NCBI GenBank assembly: GCA_947652325.1
Contig: CANTCQ010000004.1
Location: forward strand, 22,224-86,223
Source: an uncultured Mycoplasmatota bacterium
Lineage (GTDB): Bacteria; Bacillota_I; Bacilli_A; RF39; UBA660
DNA length: 64,000 nucleotides
Direction: 5' to 3'
A program made the translations under genes and the position numbers. The notes below the pieces were generated by a model that was not told the DNA's origin, did not search any database, and was given only the letters and a program-made list of their open reading frames with translations. Shown here one piece after another: positions 27,373-36,538 of this stretch. The first letter of the stretch is position 1. Each line of letters begins with the position of its first letter.

Positions 27373-28066
27373 TTTATTTGATTATGAAGATTTAAAGATA
27401 GTACAAGACTCTGATGTTTTTAAGTTTTCTTTAGATTCAATCTTACTTGCTGAATTTGTGGATAATGTGGATAACTCAAAATATATCTTGGATTTGTGTA
27501 CTGGGAATGGAGCAGTGCCTTTTCTTTTATCTTATTATAGTGACAATAAGATAGTTGGGTTTGAAATACAAGAATATATTTATACTCTTGCTCAAGAAGG
27601 ATTACAATTAAATCATTTAGAACAACAAATTCAATTTATAAATGATACAGTTATTAACATAAAAAATTATTTTTCACGGAATTTTTTTGATGTTATTGTT
27701 GCTAATCCTCCCTATTTTCGATATCAAAAAAGTTCCACTGTCAATGAAAATCAATTAAAAGCCATAGCTAGGCATGAAATTACTTTATGTTTAGAAGAAT
27801 TATTTCAAGTGACTAAATATGCTTTAAAAGAAAATGGTGTATTTTATTTGGTTCATAAACCAGAACGTTTGGAAGAAATTTTATTTTTTTGTGAAAAATA
27901 TAAAATTCCTGCTAAAAAATTACAATTTGTTTATACAAAAAGTGATAATAATGCTAGTATAGTTTTGGTGAAGTGTGTAAATAATGCTAAAAATGATATG
28001 AGGGTTTTAGCGCCACTTTTTATGAATGTATATAAAAGTTATAAAAATATATTTAAGAATAGGTAG
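27356..28066 (+). CDS. TrmN6/YabB-like N6-adenine methyltransferase
   Basis: SAM-dependent methyltransferase of the family that includes tRNA1(Val) A37 N6-methyltransferase. The 236-residue protein has the SAM motif ILDLCTGNGAVPFLLS and the amino-methyltransferase motif NPPYF. The N-terminus (VQDSDVFKFSLDSILLAEF) is typical of this family. It overlaps ricT by 17 bases and precedes pth, the yaaT-yabA-yabB order of Bacillus with yabA missing. The exact target (tRNA or rRNA adenine) is not proven by sequence. Confidence 0.85.
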   Translation: MKVINDLFDYEDLKIVQDSDVFKFSLDSILLAEFVDNVDNSKYILDLCTGNGAVPFLLSYYSDNKIVGFEIQEYIYTLAQEGLQLNHLEQQIQFINDTVINIKNYFSRNFFDVIVANPPYFRYQKSSTVNENQLKAIARHEITLCLEELFQVTKYALKENGVFYLVHKPERLEEILFFCEKYKIPAKKLQFVYTKSDNNASIVLVKCVNNAKNDMRVLAPLFMNVYKSYKNIFKNR

Positions 28067-28073
28067 TGAAGAG

Positions 28074-28619
28074 ATGAAATTAATTGTTGGTTTAGGAAAT
28101 CCAGGAGATGAATATAAAAATACACGACATAATGTGGGATTTATGGTGCTTGATATCTTTTCTTCTTCAGGTGAGTGGCAAAAAAAATTTGATGGTCTTT
28201 ATAAAATAGAAACTATATCTGGACAAAAGGTTATGCTATTAAAACCAACAACTTATATGAATTTATCTGGAAATTCTGTTAGAAAAGCCATGCAATATTA
28301 TGATATTTTAGTGGAAGATATTTTAGTAATACAGGATGATATAGATATAGAGTTTGGAAATTATAAATTAAAAAAGAATAGTTCTTTTGGAGGACATAAT
28401 GGAATTAAGTCAATTATATCTTCGATTGGCACTGATTCTTTTGCACGTTTAAAAGTTGGGATTTCTCATGCAAAAAGTGCAAATACAGTTCCTTATGTTT
28501 TAGGAAAGTTTTCTAAGCAGGAACTTCTCTTTTTTTTAGAAAATACTCAAACTTTTCAGAATATTATTACTTCGTTTATTGAAGAAGGTATTGATAGAAC
28601 AATGAATAAATATAATTAG
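28074..28619 (+). CDS. pth: Peptidyl-tRNA hydrolase
   Basis: Releases tRNA from prematurely dropped peptidyl-tRNA. The 181-residue protein begins MKLIVGLGNPGDEYKNTRHNVGF, with the catalytic histidine in TRHN. LLKPTTYMNLSG, IQDDIDIEFGNYKLKKNSSFGGHNG and RLKVGIS motifs follow. I use the ATG at 28074; earlier in-frame codons lie within the preceding gene. The ribosome site is modest (GAAGAG). It is followed by mfd, as in Bacillus. Confidence 0.95.
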   Translation: MKLIVGLGNPGDEYKNTRHNVGFMVLDIFSSSGEWQKKFDGLYKIETISGQKVMLLKPTTYMNLSGNSVRKAMQYYDILVEDILVIQDDIDIEFGNYKLKKNSSFGGHNGIKSIISSIGTDSFARLKVGISHAKSANTVPYVLGKFSKQELLFFLENTQTFQNIITSFIEEGIDRTMNKYN

Positions 28620-28628
28620 GTGAATTTC

Positions 28629-31600
28629 ATGAAATGGTTATATAATCAATTTTCAACAGAATTAAACATACGAGTAACAGGATTAACACAGGAATTAAAT
28701 GTACTTTATCTTTTGCATTTATTTGAAGAAAAACAAGATAATATCCTTTTGGTTACCAATTCCCTTTTTGAATGTAATCAATTATTTTCACTTTTAAGTA
28801 CATATAGTGATAAAGTACTTCTTTTTCCTATGGATGATTTTTTATCAAGTGTTTCTCTTGCTATTTCTCCTGATTTAAAAATTAAACGTTTGGAGACTTT
28901 ACAAAGACTTAATGATGAAAAGTTTATTGTGCTAACCAATTTGATGGGATATTTGAAATTTTTACCATCTTTAAAAGAAAGTATACAAGATAAAATTTCT
29001 CTTCATGTAAACGATATGATTTCCAGAGAAGAAATTGTTACTTGTTTAGAAAAATTTGGTTATACAAAAGACTCTATTGTAACAGCAACTGGAAATTATG
29101 CTGTTCGTGGGTTTATTCTTGATTTGTTTTTAACTTTTTCGGAACATCCAGTACGTATAGAATTTTTCGGAAATGCAATAGAATCCATACGTTATTTTGA
29201 TGAAAATACTCAACTTTCATTAGATAGTATAACAGAAATTATGATTACACCATATGATGAAATTGTTTTGGAAAATAAAAACTCTTTACTTGATTATTTA
29301 AAAGACCCTATTGTTACTTTTTATAGTTATCAACAAATAGAAGCGGGTTATTACAAATTACAAGAAGATATTTTAGAATATAAAAAAGAAAAGGAAGAAG
29401 ATAAAAGTACTAAGTATATGTTTTCAATGGAGGAATTAAATATTCATAAAAGCATTTATTTTGATACTTTAGAAAGTATACAAGATAAAAGTTTACCTAT
29501 TCTTTCTTATTCTTCTCAAAAAATTGATAATTTTTGCTCTGATTTTTCTTTGGTAAGAGAAAAAGTAGAAGGATGGTTAATTCAAAAAAAGACAGTCGTT
29601 TTTTGTTTAAGTACAGAAAATCAAATTATAAAAATACGTGAAATATTTCCAAATGCTATTTTTTCTAAAAATGGTGAAATTGTTAAACAGCAAGTAAATA
29701 TTCTTTTAAAAAAAATAAATCAGGGTTTTATATTTCAGGAATTTGTAGTTGTATCTGCTTTTGATATTGAAGAAGTTCATGATACGCAAATAAAATATAA
29801 GAATACTTTAAAAATGGGCAAAAAAGTTAATTCTGTTAACAATTTAAATTTAGGAGATTTTGTAGTACATCGTGCTCATGGGATTGGTATTTATAATGGT
29901 GTCGTTACTTTAAAACAAATGGGTTTAGAAAAAGATTTTATTCAAATTAATTATTTCGGAAATGATAAAGTGTATATTCCGGTGGAGAAAATTACGAATA
30001 TATATAAATATACAGATAAAGATGGTTCTAAACCAAAAGTTAATAAATTAAATAGTACTTCTTGGGAACTAAAAAAACGCCAAGTACAAAAAAAGATTAA
30101 AGATATTTCCGAGGAGCTAATGAAACTTTATGCTCTTCGTAGTAATACGAAAAAAGAAAGTTATATTGATTATCCCATGGAAGATTTGTTTGCTTTGGAA
30201 TTTCCATATGAAGAAACAAAAGACCAATTAAAAGCCATTCAAGATGTTTTAAATGATTTAAGAAGTCAAGTGCCTATGGATAGACTTTTGTGTGGAGATG
30301 TCGGTTTTGGAAAAACGGAAGTTGCTTTTCGTGCAATGTTTAAAACGGTACTTAATAATAAACAAGTTCTTTATTTATGTCCTACTACGATTTTATCAAA
30401 ACAACAATATACTTCAGCATTAAAACGCTTTTCTAATTATCCATTGGAAATTGCTTTGTTAAATCGATTTACTACTAAAAAAGAAACAACACGTATTTTA
30501 AATGATTTAAAAAATGGAAAAATTGATATTTTATTTGGAACACATCGTTTGTTAAGTAATGATGTTGTTTGTAAAAAATTGGGTCTTTTGGTTGTTGATG
30601 AAGAACAACGATTTGGGGTGACGCACAAAGAGAAGATTAAACAATTTAAAAATGATGTGAATGTTTTAACACTTTCTGCCACTCCTATTCCAAGAACTTT
30701 AAAGATGGCGATGAGTGGACTAAGAGATTTATCTATTATTGATACGGCGCCTGTTAACCGATATCCTGTTCAAACTTATGTAGTAAGTGAAAATGATTTG
30801 ATTGTAAAAGATGCTATTTATAAAGAGTTATCTCGTAAAGGACAAATTTTTATTTTGTACAATAAAGTTGCTTCTATTGAAGAATTTTCTAATCGTTTAA
30901 AAAGATTGATACCAGAAGCTCGTATTTCTTTTGCTCATGGACAGATGACCAAAAAAGAATTAGATGCTATTATGGAGGATTTTGTTTCGTATTCCTTTGA
31001 TATTTTAGTTTGCACAACCATTATTGAAACAGGTATAGATATACCGAATGCTAATACTTTACTTATTTATGATGCTGACCATTTTGGACTTAGTCAACTC
31101 TATCAGCTTCGTGGCCGTGTTGGTAGAAGTGAACGCATTGCGTATGCTTATCTTTTATATAATAAACATAAAGTACTAAATGACATTGCGGTGAAACGCT
31201 TACAAGCAATAAAGGATTTTACAGAACTTGGAAGTGGCTATAGAATAGCTATGCGTGATTTATCGCTTCGTGGAGCAGGCGATATTTTAGGGAGTGAACA
31301 GGCGGGTTTTGTAGAATCAGTAGGTATTTCTCTTTATATGAAAATGATAGAAGAAGAAATGATGCGTTTACGTGGGGAAATAGTGGAAGAGGAAGATACG
31401 GATACTAAATCACTTATAAATGTAAGTACACATATTAGCGATACTTATGTAAGTGATGAAGATATCAAAATAGAAATTCATCAATTAATTAATGAAATTG
31501 AAGATATGAAATCTTTAGAGCGAGTCAAAGGAATTTTAGAAGACCGTTTTGGTAAAATTAGCGATACTCTTGAGATTTATATGTATGAGGAATGGTTTGA

Positions 31601-31862
31601 AAAATTAGCCAGAAGATTAGAAATTAAAAATGTTAGACAAACGGAAAGATGGATAGAATTAGAAATTCCAGAAAGTATCTCATCCAAAGTAAAAGGTGAT
31701 AAGTTATTTTTGGAAGCTTATAATATTTGTACAGCTTTTTCTTTTAAATATATAAGTAAAAAAATTGTAATTACTCTACTTATTGGAAAGTTAAAGAAAC
31801 ACTTTTTATATTATTTAATTCCATTATTGGAACTTATTTCATCTGATGTAGAAGAGATTTAA
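28629..31862 (+). CDS. mfd: Transcription-repair coupling factor Mfd
   Basis: Removes stalled RNA polymerase at DNA lesions and recruits UvrA. The 1077-residue protein has an N-terminal UvrB-like module and an RNA-polymerase interaction domain of the CarD type (NLGDFVVHRAHGIGIYNG). A RecG-type translocase carries Walker A GDVGFGKTE, the DEEQ box (VVDEEQRFG) and motif VI (QLRGRVGRS). The C-terminal D7 domain is recognisable. The start is ATG at 28629 after AGGTGA. It ends in a strong hairpin terminator. Confidence 0.96.
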   Translation: MKWLYNQFSTELNIRVTGLTQELNVLYLLHLFEEKQDNILLVTNSLFECNQLFSLLSTYSDKVLLFPMDDFLSSVSLAISPDLKIKRLETLQRLNDEKFIVLTNLMGYLKFLPSLKESIQDKISLHVNDMISREEIVTCLEKFGYTKDSIVTATGNYAVRGFILDLFLTFSEHPVRIEFFGNAIESIRYFDENTQLSLDSITEIMITPYDEIVLENKNSLLDYLKDPIVTFYSYQQIEAGYYKLQEDILEYKKEKEEDKSTKYMFSMEELNIHKSIYFDTLESIQDKSLPILSYSSQKIDNFCSDFSLVREKVEGWLIQKKTVVFCLSTENQIIKIREIFPNAIFSKNGEIVKQQVNILLKKINQGFIFQEFVVVSAFDIEEVHDTQIKYKNTLKMGKKVNSVNNLNLGDFVVHRAHGIGIYNGVVTLKQMGLEKDFIQINYFGNDKVYIPVEKITNIYKYTDKDGSKPKVNKLNSTSWELKKRQVQKKIKDISEELMKLYALRSNTKKESYIDYPMEDLFALEFPYEETKDQLKAIQDVLNDLRSQVPMDRLLCGDVGFGKTEVAFRAMFKTVLNNKQVLYLCPTTILSKQQYTSALKRFSNYPLEIALLNRFTTKKETTRILNDLKNGKIDILFGTHRLLSNDVVCKKLGLLVVDEEQRFGVTHKEKIKQFKNDVNVLTLSATPIPRTLKMAMSGLRDLSIIDTAPVNRYPVQTYVVSENDLIVKDAIYKELSRKGQIFILYNKVASIEEFSNRLKRLIPEARISFAHGQMTKKELDAIMEDFVSYSFDILVCTTIIETGIDIPNANTLLIYDADHFGLSQLYQLRGRVGRSERIAYAYLLYNKHKVLNDIAVKRLQAIKDFTELGSGYRIAMRDLSLRGAGDILGSEQAGFVESVGISLYMKMIEEEMMRLRGEIVEEEDTDTKSLINVSTHISDTYVSDEDIKIEIHQLINEIEDMKSLERVKGILEDRFGKISDTLEIYMYEEWFEKLARRLEIKNVRQTERWIELEIPESISSKVKGDKLFLEAYNICTAFSFKYISKKIVITLLIGKLKKHFLYYLIPLLELISSDVEEI

Positions 31863-31880
31863 AAAAATTTCTTCTTTTTT
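31851..31880 (+). terminator. Terminator of mfd
   Basis: GAAGAGATTT (31851-31860) pairs with AAATTTCTTC (31865-31874), with one G-T pair, around AAAA, followed by six T residues. The mfd stop codon overlaps the hairpin. The rest of the gap to spoVT is AT-rich and otherwise featureless. Confidence 0.8.
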
Positions 31881-32082
31881 GCTGTACTGTTTTTTAAACT
31901 GATGGAATAATTCGTGATATAGCTATTTTGCCATTCTTTTTTTATTTCATATTTTTTAATTTGTTAATCTTATATGATATATAAAAGTACATTTGTGCTA
32001 TAAATATTTTAAAAAATTCTTTTCTTTTGTATAATTTTTTTTCAATCACCCACACTAATAAACGTAAGGAGTTGAGATACTT

Positions 32083-32604
32083 TTGAAGTCTACAGGCGTT
32101 ATTCGGAGGATTGATGAGTTAGGTAGAATTGTTTTGCCTAAAGAAATAAGACGTAATTTGGGAATACGTGATGGGGAAAATTTAGAGATATTTGTAGAAA
32201 ATGACCAAATTGTTTTGAAAAAGTATTCTAAGATTAAGGATTATGCAGAAACTATAAATACAATATGTGAACTTGTATCTACTGTATATGATGTAAAGTT
32301 AATTGTAACAGATAGAGATAAAGTTCTTTATTCTAATTTTGATGATAGTTTTGTTGGCAGCGAGTTAGATTTGAAATTGATTGATTTTATTCATAATCGC
32401 GAAAGTGTATTAAAAAATAATTTACAAGCATATTATTTTAATAAAGAAGAAAAGAAAGGATATTATTTTATTCAGCCGATTATTTCTTCAACAGATTGTT
32501 TAGGTCTTTTGCTTATTTATAGTGATAAAATTATACCAGAAGAAAATATATCTTTGTTAAAGTTAATGTCTACAATTATTGTTAGTAAAGTGGATATTTC
32601 TTGA
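32083..32604 (+). CDS. spoVT: Stage V sporulation regulator SpoVT
   Basis: Forespore transcription regulator of the AbrB family. The 173-residue protein has an N-terminal swapped-hairpin DNA-binding domain (STGVIRRIDELGRIVLPKEIRRNLGI) and a C-terminal GAF-like domain. The start is TTG at 32083, with GGAG upstream. It follows mfd as in Bacillus. Family knowledge suggests control by sigma-G, but I could not confirm such a promoter. Confidence 0.92.
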   Translation: MKSTGVIRRIDELGRIVLPKEIRRNLGIRDGENLEIFVENDQIVLKKYSKIKDYAETINTICELVSTVYDVKLIVTDRDKVLYSNFDDSFVGSELDLKLIDFIHNRESVLKNNLQAYYFNKEEKKGYYFIQPIISSTDCLGLLLIYSDKIIPEENISLLKLMSTIIVSKVDIS

Positions 32605-32641
32605 ATGTATTGTCATTCTATGTTAAGATAGGCTTAATTAA

Positions 32642-32840
32642 CAAAGAAGGAAAGAGTAACCTTTTGGAAATTTTTAGAGAGTTTGTTAGTGGTGAAATGC
32701 AAACAATGAATATTAGGTGAACATGGTTCTGGAGTTAAAACGATTTATTCTCGTTACGAATTAGAAAGTGCATGATTAATCATGAATTAAGGTGGTACCG
32801 CGGAAATTTTCGCCCTTAATTTATGATTTTTTTATTTTTT
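32642..32840 (+). promoter_or_regulatory. T-box leader, probably tRNA-Met specific
   Basis: Riboswitch that binds an uncharged tRNA and allows read-through. The invariant T-box GGTGGTACCGCG lies at 32791-32802; its TGGT bulge fits a tRNA with discriminator A. The stem I apical part begins AGAGAG, with a GTTTG/CAAAC hairpin. A putative specifier ATG lies at 32723-32725 in GAACATGG. The terminator stem (32778-32792 with 32814-32828) ends in a T-rich tail. Methionine specificity is supported by metG two genes downstream. A candidate promoter TTGTCA/CTTAAT lies at 32610-32638. Confidence 0.92.
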
Positions 32841-32856
32841 AAGGAGGAATTAGGAA

Positions 32857-33198
32857 ATGGAATATATTCATAAAAGTAAAACTAGTTTTTATACAGGAGA
32901 TGGATATTCAGGAATGGATTATCCGATGCAAGATAAAGATATTAATTTTGCAGTTATAAAAATAAATTCTAGAAGTCCAAAAACAGGGTATCAAACGAAT
33001 ACGAGTTGTAAAGAATTACTTTATATTCTAAATGGAAGTGGAACATTGTATTTGAAAGATAAAAAAGAAACTTCTTTTAATGAGGGAGATGTTATTTTGT
33101 TAGATAAAAAGGAGTGTTATGCTTTTGAAGGAAATTTTGAAGCAGGTGTTGCGTGTACTCCAGCATGGACTAGTGAGCAACATCAATATGTTGATTAA
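32857..33198 (+). CDS. Cupin-domain protein
   Basis: A 113-residue single-domain cupin. The two conserved motifs are partly visible: around CKELLYILNGSGTLYLKDKKETSFNEGDVILL and the later EGNFEAGVACTPAW. The usual metal-binding HxH of motif 1 is absent (CKE in its place), so a metal-dependent activity is doubtful; a small-molecule binder or isomerase is possible. It has an ideal ribosome site, AAGGAGGAA. It is the first gene after the T-box, followed by the SDR gene and metG. Substrate unknown. Confidence 0.75.
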   Translation: MEYIHKSKTSFYTGDGYSGMDYPMQDKDINFAVIKINSRSPKTGYQTNTSCKELLYILNGSGTLYLKDKKETSFNEGDVILLDKKECYAFEGNFEAGVACTPAWTSEQHQYVD

Positions 33199-33216
33199 TA
33201 GGAGGAGGGAAATGTT

Positions 33217-33952
33217 GTGAATAAAGTGGTCATGATTACCGGTGCAAGAAGAGGTTTAGGACTTGCTTGTGTTTATAAATTTGCTGGGGGGGGGGTATAG
33301 CATTGTTTTAAATGGTCGCTCCCATTATGAAGAATTAGTAAAAATTCAAAAAGAAGTTGAAAAAAAGTATTCTGTAAAATGTTTGATATGTTATGGAGAT
33401 ATTGCAAATGAAGAAGATGTAAAAAGGATGCTTTTGGAAGTAAAAAATGTGTTTGGTACATTAGATGTTTTAGTGAATAATGCTGGTATTGTTTATGACA
33501 TGGAAATTGAAGATAGACCTATTACTCTTTTTGAAGAGACAATGCATAATAATGTAACTGGAACATATTTAATGTGTAAGTATTTTGGTAAATTTATGTA
33601 CGAACAAGATAAAATGACTCGAATTGTAAATGTTTCTAGTACGAATGGAATTGATTGTAATTTTCCAACTAGTATTGATTACGATGCTTCAAAAGCAGCA
33701 ATTATTTCTTTAACAAAAAATTTTGCTATGGAATATGCACCTAAAATTTTAGTGAATGCCATTGCTCCAGGATGGATTAATACAGAAATGAATCAAGATT
33801 TACCTAGCGATTTAGTCAATGAAGAGATTTCTAAAATTTATTTAAAACGATTTGCAGAACCAAAAGAAATAGCAAGCTTAATTTATTATTTAGGAAGTGA
33901 AGAAAATACTTTTGTAAATAATGAAATTATAAAAATTGATGGCGGTTATTAA
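33217..33952 (+). pseudogene. Short-chain dehydrogenase/reductase, out of frame at a 10-G tract
   Basis: NAD(P)-dependent oxidoreductase of the classical SDR family. From GTG at 33217, eight bases after GGAGGAGG, it reads MNKVVMITGARRGLGLACVY, with the TGxxxGLG cofactor motif. The frame fails at ten consecutive G residues (33286-33295), giving a stop at 33299. Downstream, one frame over, the rest of the SDR is intact: NNAG, the Ser-Tyr-Lys catalytic set with YDASK, and NAIAPGWINTEM. Nine G residues would restore a continuous protein of about 244 residues. This is either a phase-variable switch or a sequencing or assembly error. The substrate is unknown; the closest general resemblance is to FabG-like reductases. 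Confidence 0.85.
33286..33295. repeat. Ten-G homopolymer inside the SDR gene
   Basis: Ten consecutive G residues in a genome where runs of even five G are rare. It falls in the codons just after the cofactor motif. A change of one base toggles the reading frame. Confidence 0.95.
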
Positions 33953-33969
33953 AAGAAAGAAGGTTAATT

Positions 33970-35493
33970 ATGAAAGAAAAATATTATATTACAACAGCGA
34001 TTGCGTATACGTCTGCAAAACCTCATATTGGAAATACATATGAAATTGTTTTGGCGGATAGTATAGCTCGTTATAAAAGATTAAAAGGGTTTGAGGTTTA
34101 TTTTCAAACTGGAACAGATGAACATGGAGAGAAAATTGGAAAAAAAGCAATGGAAGTAAATATTACTCCCAAAGAATATGTAAATAATGTTGCCTCTGAA
34201 ATAAGAGGCATATGGGATATTATGAATACTTCTTATGATAAATTTGTTCGTACTACTGATAAAAACCACGAACGAATTGTACAAAAAATATTTAAGAAAA
34301 TGTTTGATAAGGGAGATATTTATTTAGGAGAATACAAAGGATTGTACTGTGTTCCTTGTGAATCTTTTTGGACAGAATCTCAACTTGTGGATGGAAAATG
34401 TCCGGATTGTGGAAGAAAAGTAGAATTAAAGAGTGAAGAAGCTTACTTTTTTAAATTAAGTAAATATCAAGACAAATTGATAGAATATATAGAATCTCAT
34501 CCAGAGTTTATTCAACCAGAAGCTCGCAAGAATGAAATGATAAATAATTTTTTGAAACCAGGATTACAAGATTTATGTGTGTCTCGTACTTCTTTTGATT
34601 GGGGAATACCAGTAGATTTTGATTCGAAACATGTTGTGTATGTTTGGTTAGATGCTCTTACAAATTATATTACGAATATTGGGTATGACCCAGATGGTTC
34701 TAGTGAAGAATTTAATAAGTGGTGGCCCGCCGATTTACATTTGATAGGAAAAGATATTATTCGTTTTCATACCATTTATTGGCCGTGTTTTTTAATGAGT
34801 TTGGATTTGCCTTTGCCTAAACAAGTTTTTGGTCATCCTTGGCTTATTATGGCAGATGGCAAAATGAGTAAAAGTAAGGGTAATGTCATTTATGCAGATG
34901 ATTTGGTCCATGAATTTGGTGTGGATGCGGTTCGTTATTATGTTTTACATGAAATTCCGTTTGCATCGGATGGAGTCTTTACAAAAGAATTGTTAGTGGA
35001 AAGAATTAATGGGGATTTGGTAAATATTTTGGGAAATTTAGTCAATCGAACAATTGCAATGGCAAAGAAATATTTTGATAGTCACTTAGAAAATAGAAAA
35101 GTGAAAGAAGAGGTAGATGATGCACTTCTTTTTGTGGTAAACACATTAGAAGAAAAAGTGGAAAAAAGAATGGATGCCCTTGAGATTGGTTTTGCAATGG
35201 ATGAAATTTTTGAAGTTCTTAGAAGAAGTAATAAATATATTGATGAAACAACTCCTTGGGTGCTTGCTAAAGATGAGGATAAAAAAGAAAGACTAGAAAC
35301 TGTACTTTATCATTTGATAGAGAGTATTCGCGTATGTGCTGTATTTTTAAGTCCATTTTTACCAGAGACAAGCAATAAAATATTTAGTCAAATTAATAGT
35401 AGTGATAAATCTTTTAATTTTAATGAAAGTAATGTTTATGACTTAAATGAACCAGAGATTTTATTTCAAAGAATTGATTTTGAGAAAAAATAA
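33970..35493 (+). CDS. metG: Methionyl-tRNA synthetase
   Basis: Charges tRNA-Met. The 507-residue class I synthetase has the HIGH-type motif HIGN (19-22) and KMSKS at 298-302. One zinc knuckle is visible with C127, C130, C144 and C147, followed by the anticodon-binding helical domain. The C-terminal EMAP-like dimerisation and tRNA-binding domain common in Bacilli is absent, so this is a short form. The gene lies 17 bases after the SDR frame and probably depends on the T-box at 32.7 kb. A strong terminator follows. Confidence 0.96.
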   Translation: MKEKYYITTAIAYTSAKPHIGNTYEIVLADSIARYKRLKGFEVYFQTGTDEHGEKIGKKAMEVNITPKEYVNNVASEIRGIWDIMNTSYDKFVRTTDKNHERIVQKIFKKMFDKGDIYLGEYKGLYCVPCESFWTESQLVDGKCPDCGRKVELKSEEAYFFKLSKYQDKLIEYIESHPEFIQPEARKNEMINNFLKPGLQDLCVSRTSFDWGIPVDFDSKHVVYVWLDALTNYITNIGYDPDGSSEEFNKWWPADLHLIGKDIIRFHTIYWPCFLMSLDLPLPKQVFGHPWLIMADGKMSKSKGNVIYADDLVHEFGVDAVRYYVLHEIPFASDGVFTKELLVERINGDLVNILGNLVNRTIAMAKKYFDSHLENRKVKEEVDDALLFVVNTLEEKVEKRMDALEIGFAMDEIFEVLRRSNKYIDETTPWVLAKDEDKKERLETVLYHLIESIRVCAVFLSPFLPETSNKIFSQINSSDKSFNFNESNVYDLNEPEILFQRIDFEKK

Positions 35494-35505
35494 TGTTTAG
35501 AGAAG

Positions 35506-35530
35506 CTTATAAATTGTTATAAGTTTTTTT
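35506..35530 (+). terminator. Terminator of the T-box operon (after metG)
   Basis: CTTATAA (35506-35512) pairs with TTATAAG (35517-35523) around ATTG, followed by seven T residues. Confidence 0.85.
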
Positions 35531-35531
35531 C

Positions 35532-35560
35532 TTGACAAAAATTAGGTTAGCAACTATTCT
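35532..35560 (+). promoter_or_regulatory. Sigma-A promoter giving a leaderless mRNA
   Basis: A consensus TTGACA (35532-35537), 17 bases, then TATTCT (35555-35560). The expected start of transcription (about 35567) falls next to the ATG at 35570, leaving no room for a ribosome site. Confidence 0.75.
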
Positions 35561-35569
35561 ATTTTTTAT

Positions 35570-36490
35570 ATGAAAAATTTACAATTAGAAAAAGATATAT
35601 ATTTTGCTAAAAAACTTGTTTTGCATACTAAGAAATATGAAAAGTATAGGAAATATTCTGTTGTTCCCATAAGAGGAACAGAAAATATTCAAGAACTTTT
35701 TTTTAAAATCAAAAATACTTTTCAATTTATATTAATGGTTACTGCTAGTGGGGACCAAATCTTAGAAGCGGTTTTATATGGTGCCAAAAATATAACTTGT
35801 TTTGATGTAAATCGTTTATCTAAATATGGTTCTAAACTTAAAGTAGCAGTTATTCAAGCATTAGAATATGATGAATTTATCAGTTTTTATAAAGGCCATT
35901 TTTCTTTTTCTCTTTTTCAAAAAATAGTCCCTTTTTTAGAAGAGGATAGCTTATATTTTTGGAGGCAACTTTTTAATTCAATAAATTGTTTTGAAATCTA
36001 TACTTCTCTTTTTGATAGTAGGTTTCATTTGTCTTCTGAATTAACTATAACAAAATGTTCTATTTATAGTGAAAAAGAGTATTATGTCATAAAAGAAAAT
36101 TTAAAAAATGTAACGATTTCTTATATTGATTCTAATATTTTAAATATTATAAAAAATGAAAAAATACAAAATCAAAAATATAATTTGATTTATTTGTCTA
36201 ATATTTTTTATTATTTGAGAAAAAGTGAAAGATTCTATAGTAATTTTGTTAAAGAAAACATTGTACCCTTATTAAAAGAAAACGGTGAAGTTTTTATTCA
36301 CTATTTGTATGGACAAGGAGGAAGTAAAATAAATTGTACTTCTTTTTCAGATTTTATGTGGTTAGATTATAATCAGGAAATGCTAGATAGATTTGAAAAA
36401 TTATTGCCTATTACTAAATATTATGTTGCATGTACTGGGTATGGTAATCCAGTTGGAGATAAAGATGTTGTTTTATCGTTGAAACGATAA
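35570..36490 (+). CDS. DUF3419-like SAM-dependent transferase
   Basis: A 306-residue protein with a Rossmann SAM-binding core: ILMVTASGDQILEAVLYGAKNITCFDVN, where the motif resembles that of the DUF3419/BtaA family (3-amino-3-carboxypropyl transferases in betaine-lipid synthesis). A second conserved stretch, YNLIYLSNIFYYL, and the GEVFIHYLYG strand fit a methyltransferase-like fold. Whether it makes a lipid head group or something else cannot be told. It has its own consensus promoter and no ribosome site. It lies between metG and tatD, where it is not usual in Bacilli. Confidence 0.65.
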   Translation: MKNLQLEKDIYFAKKLVLHTKKYEKYRKYSVVPIRGTENIQELFFKIKNTFQFILMVTASGDQILEAVLYGAKNITCFDVNRLSKYGSKLKVAVIQALEYDEFISFYKGHFSFSLFQKIVPFLEEDSLYFWRQLFNSINCFEIYTSLFDSRFHLSSELTITKCSIYSEKEYYVIKENLKNVTISYIDSNILNIIKNEKIQNQKYNLIYLSNIFYYLRKSERFYSNFVKENIVPLLKENGEVFIHYLYGQGGSKINCTSFSDFMWLDYNQEMLDRFEKLLPITKYYVACTGYGNPVGDKDVVLSLKR

Positions 36491-36538
36491 TTTTACTTCT
36501 TTTGTTATATTTGCTATAGTATTTTTGGAGTGAAGCTT

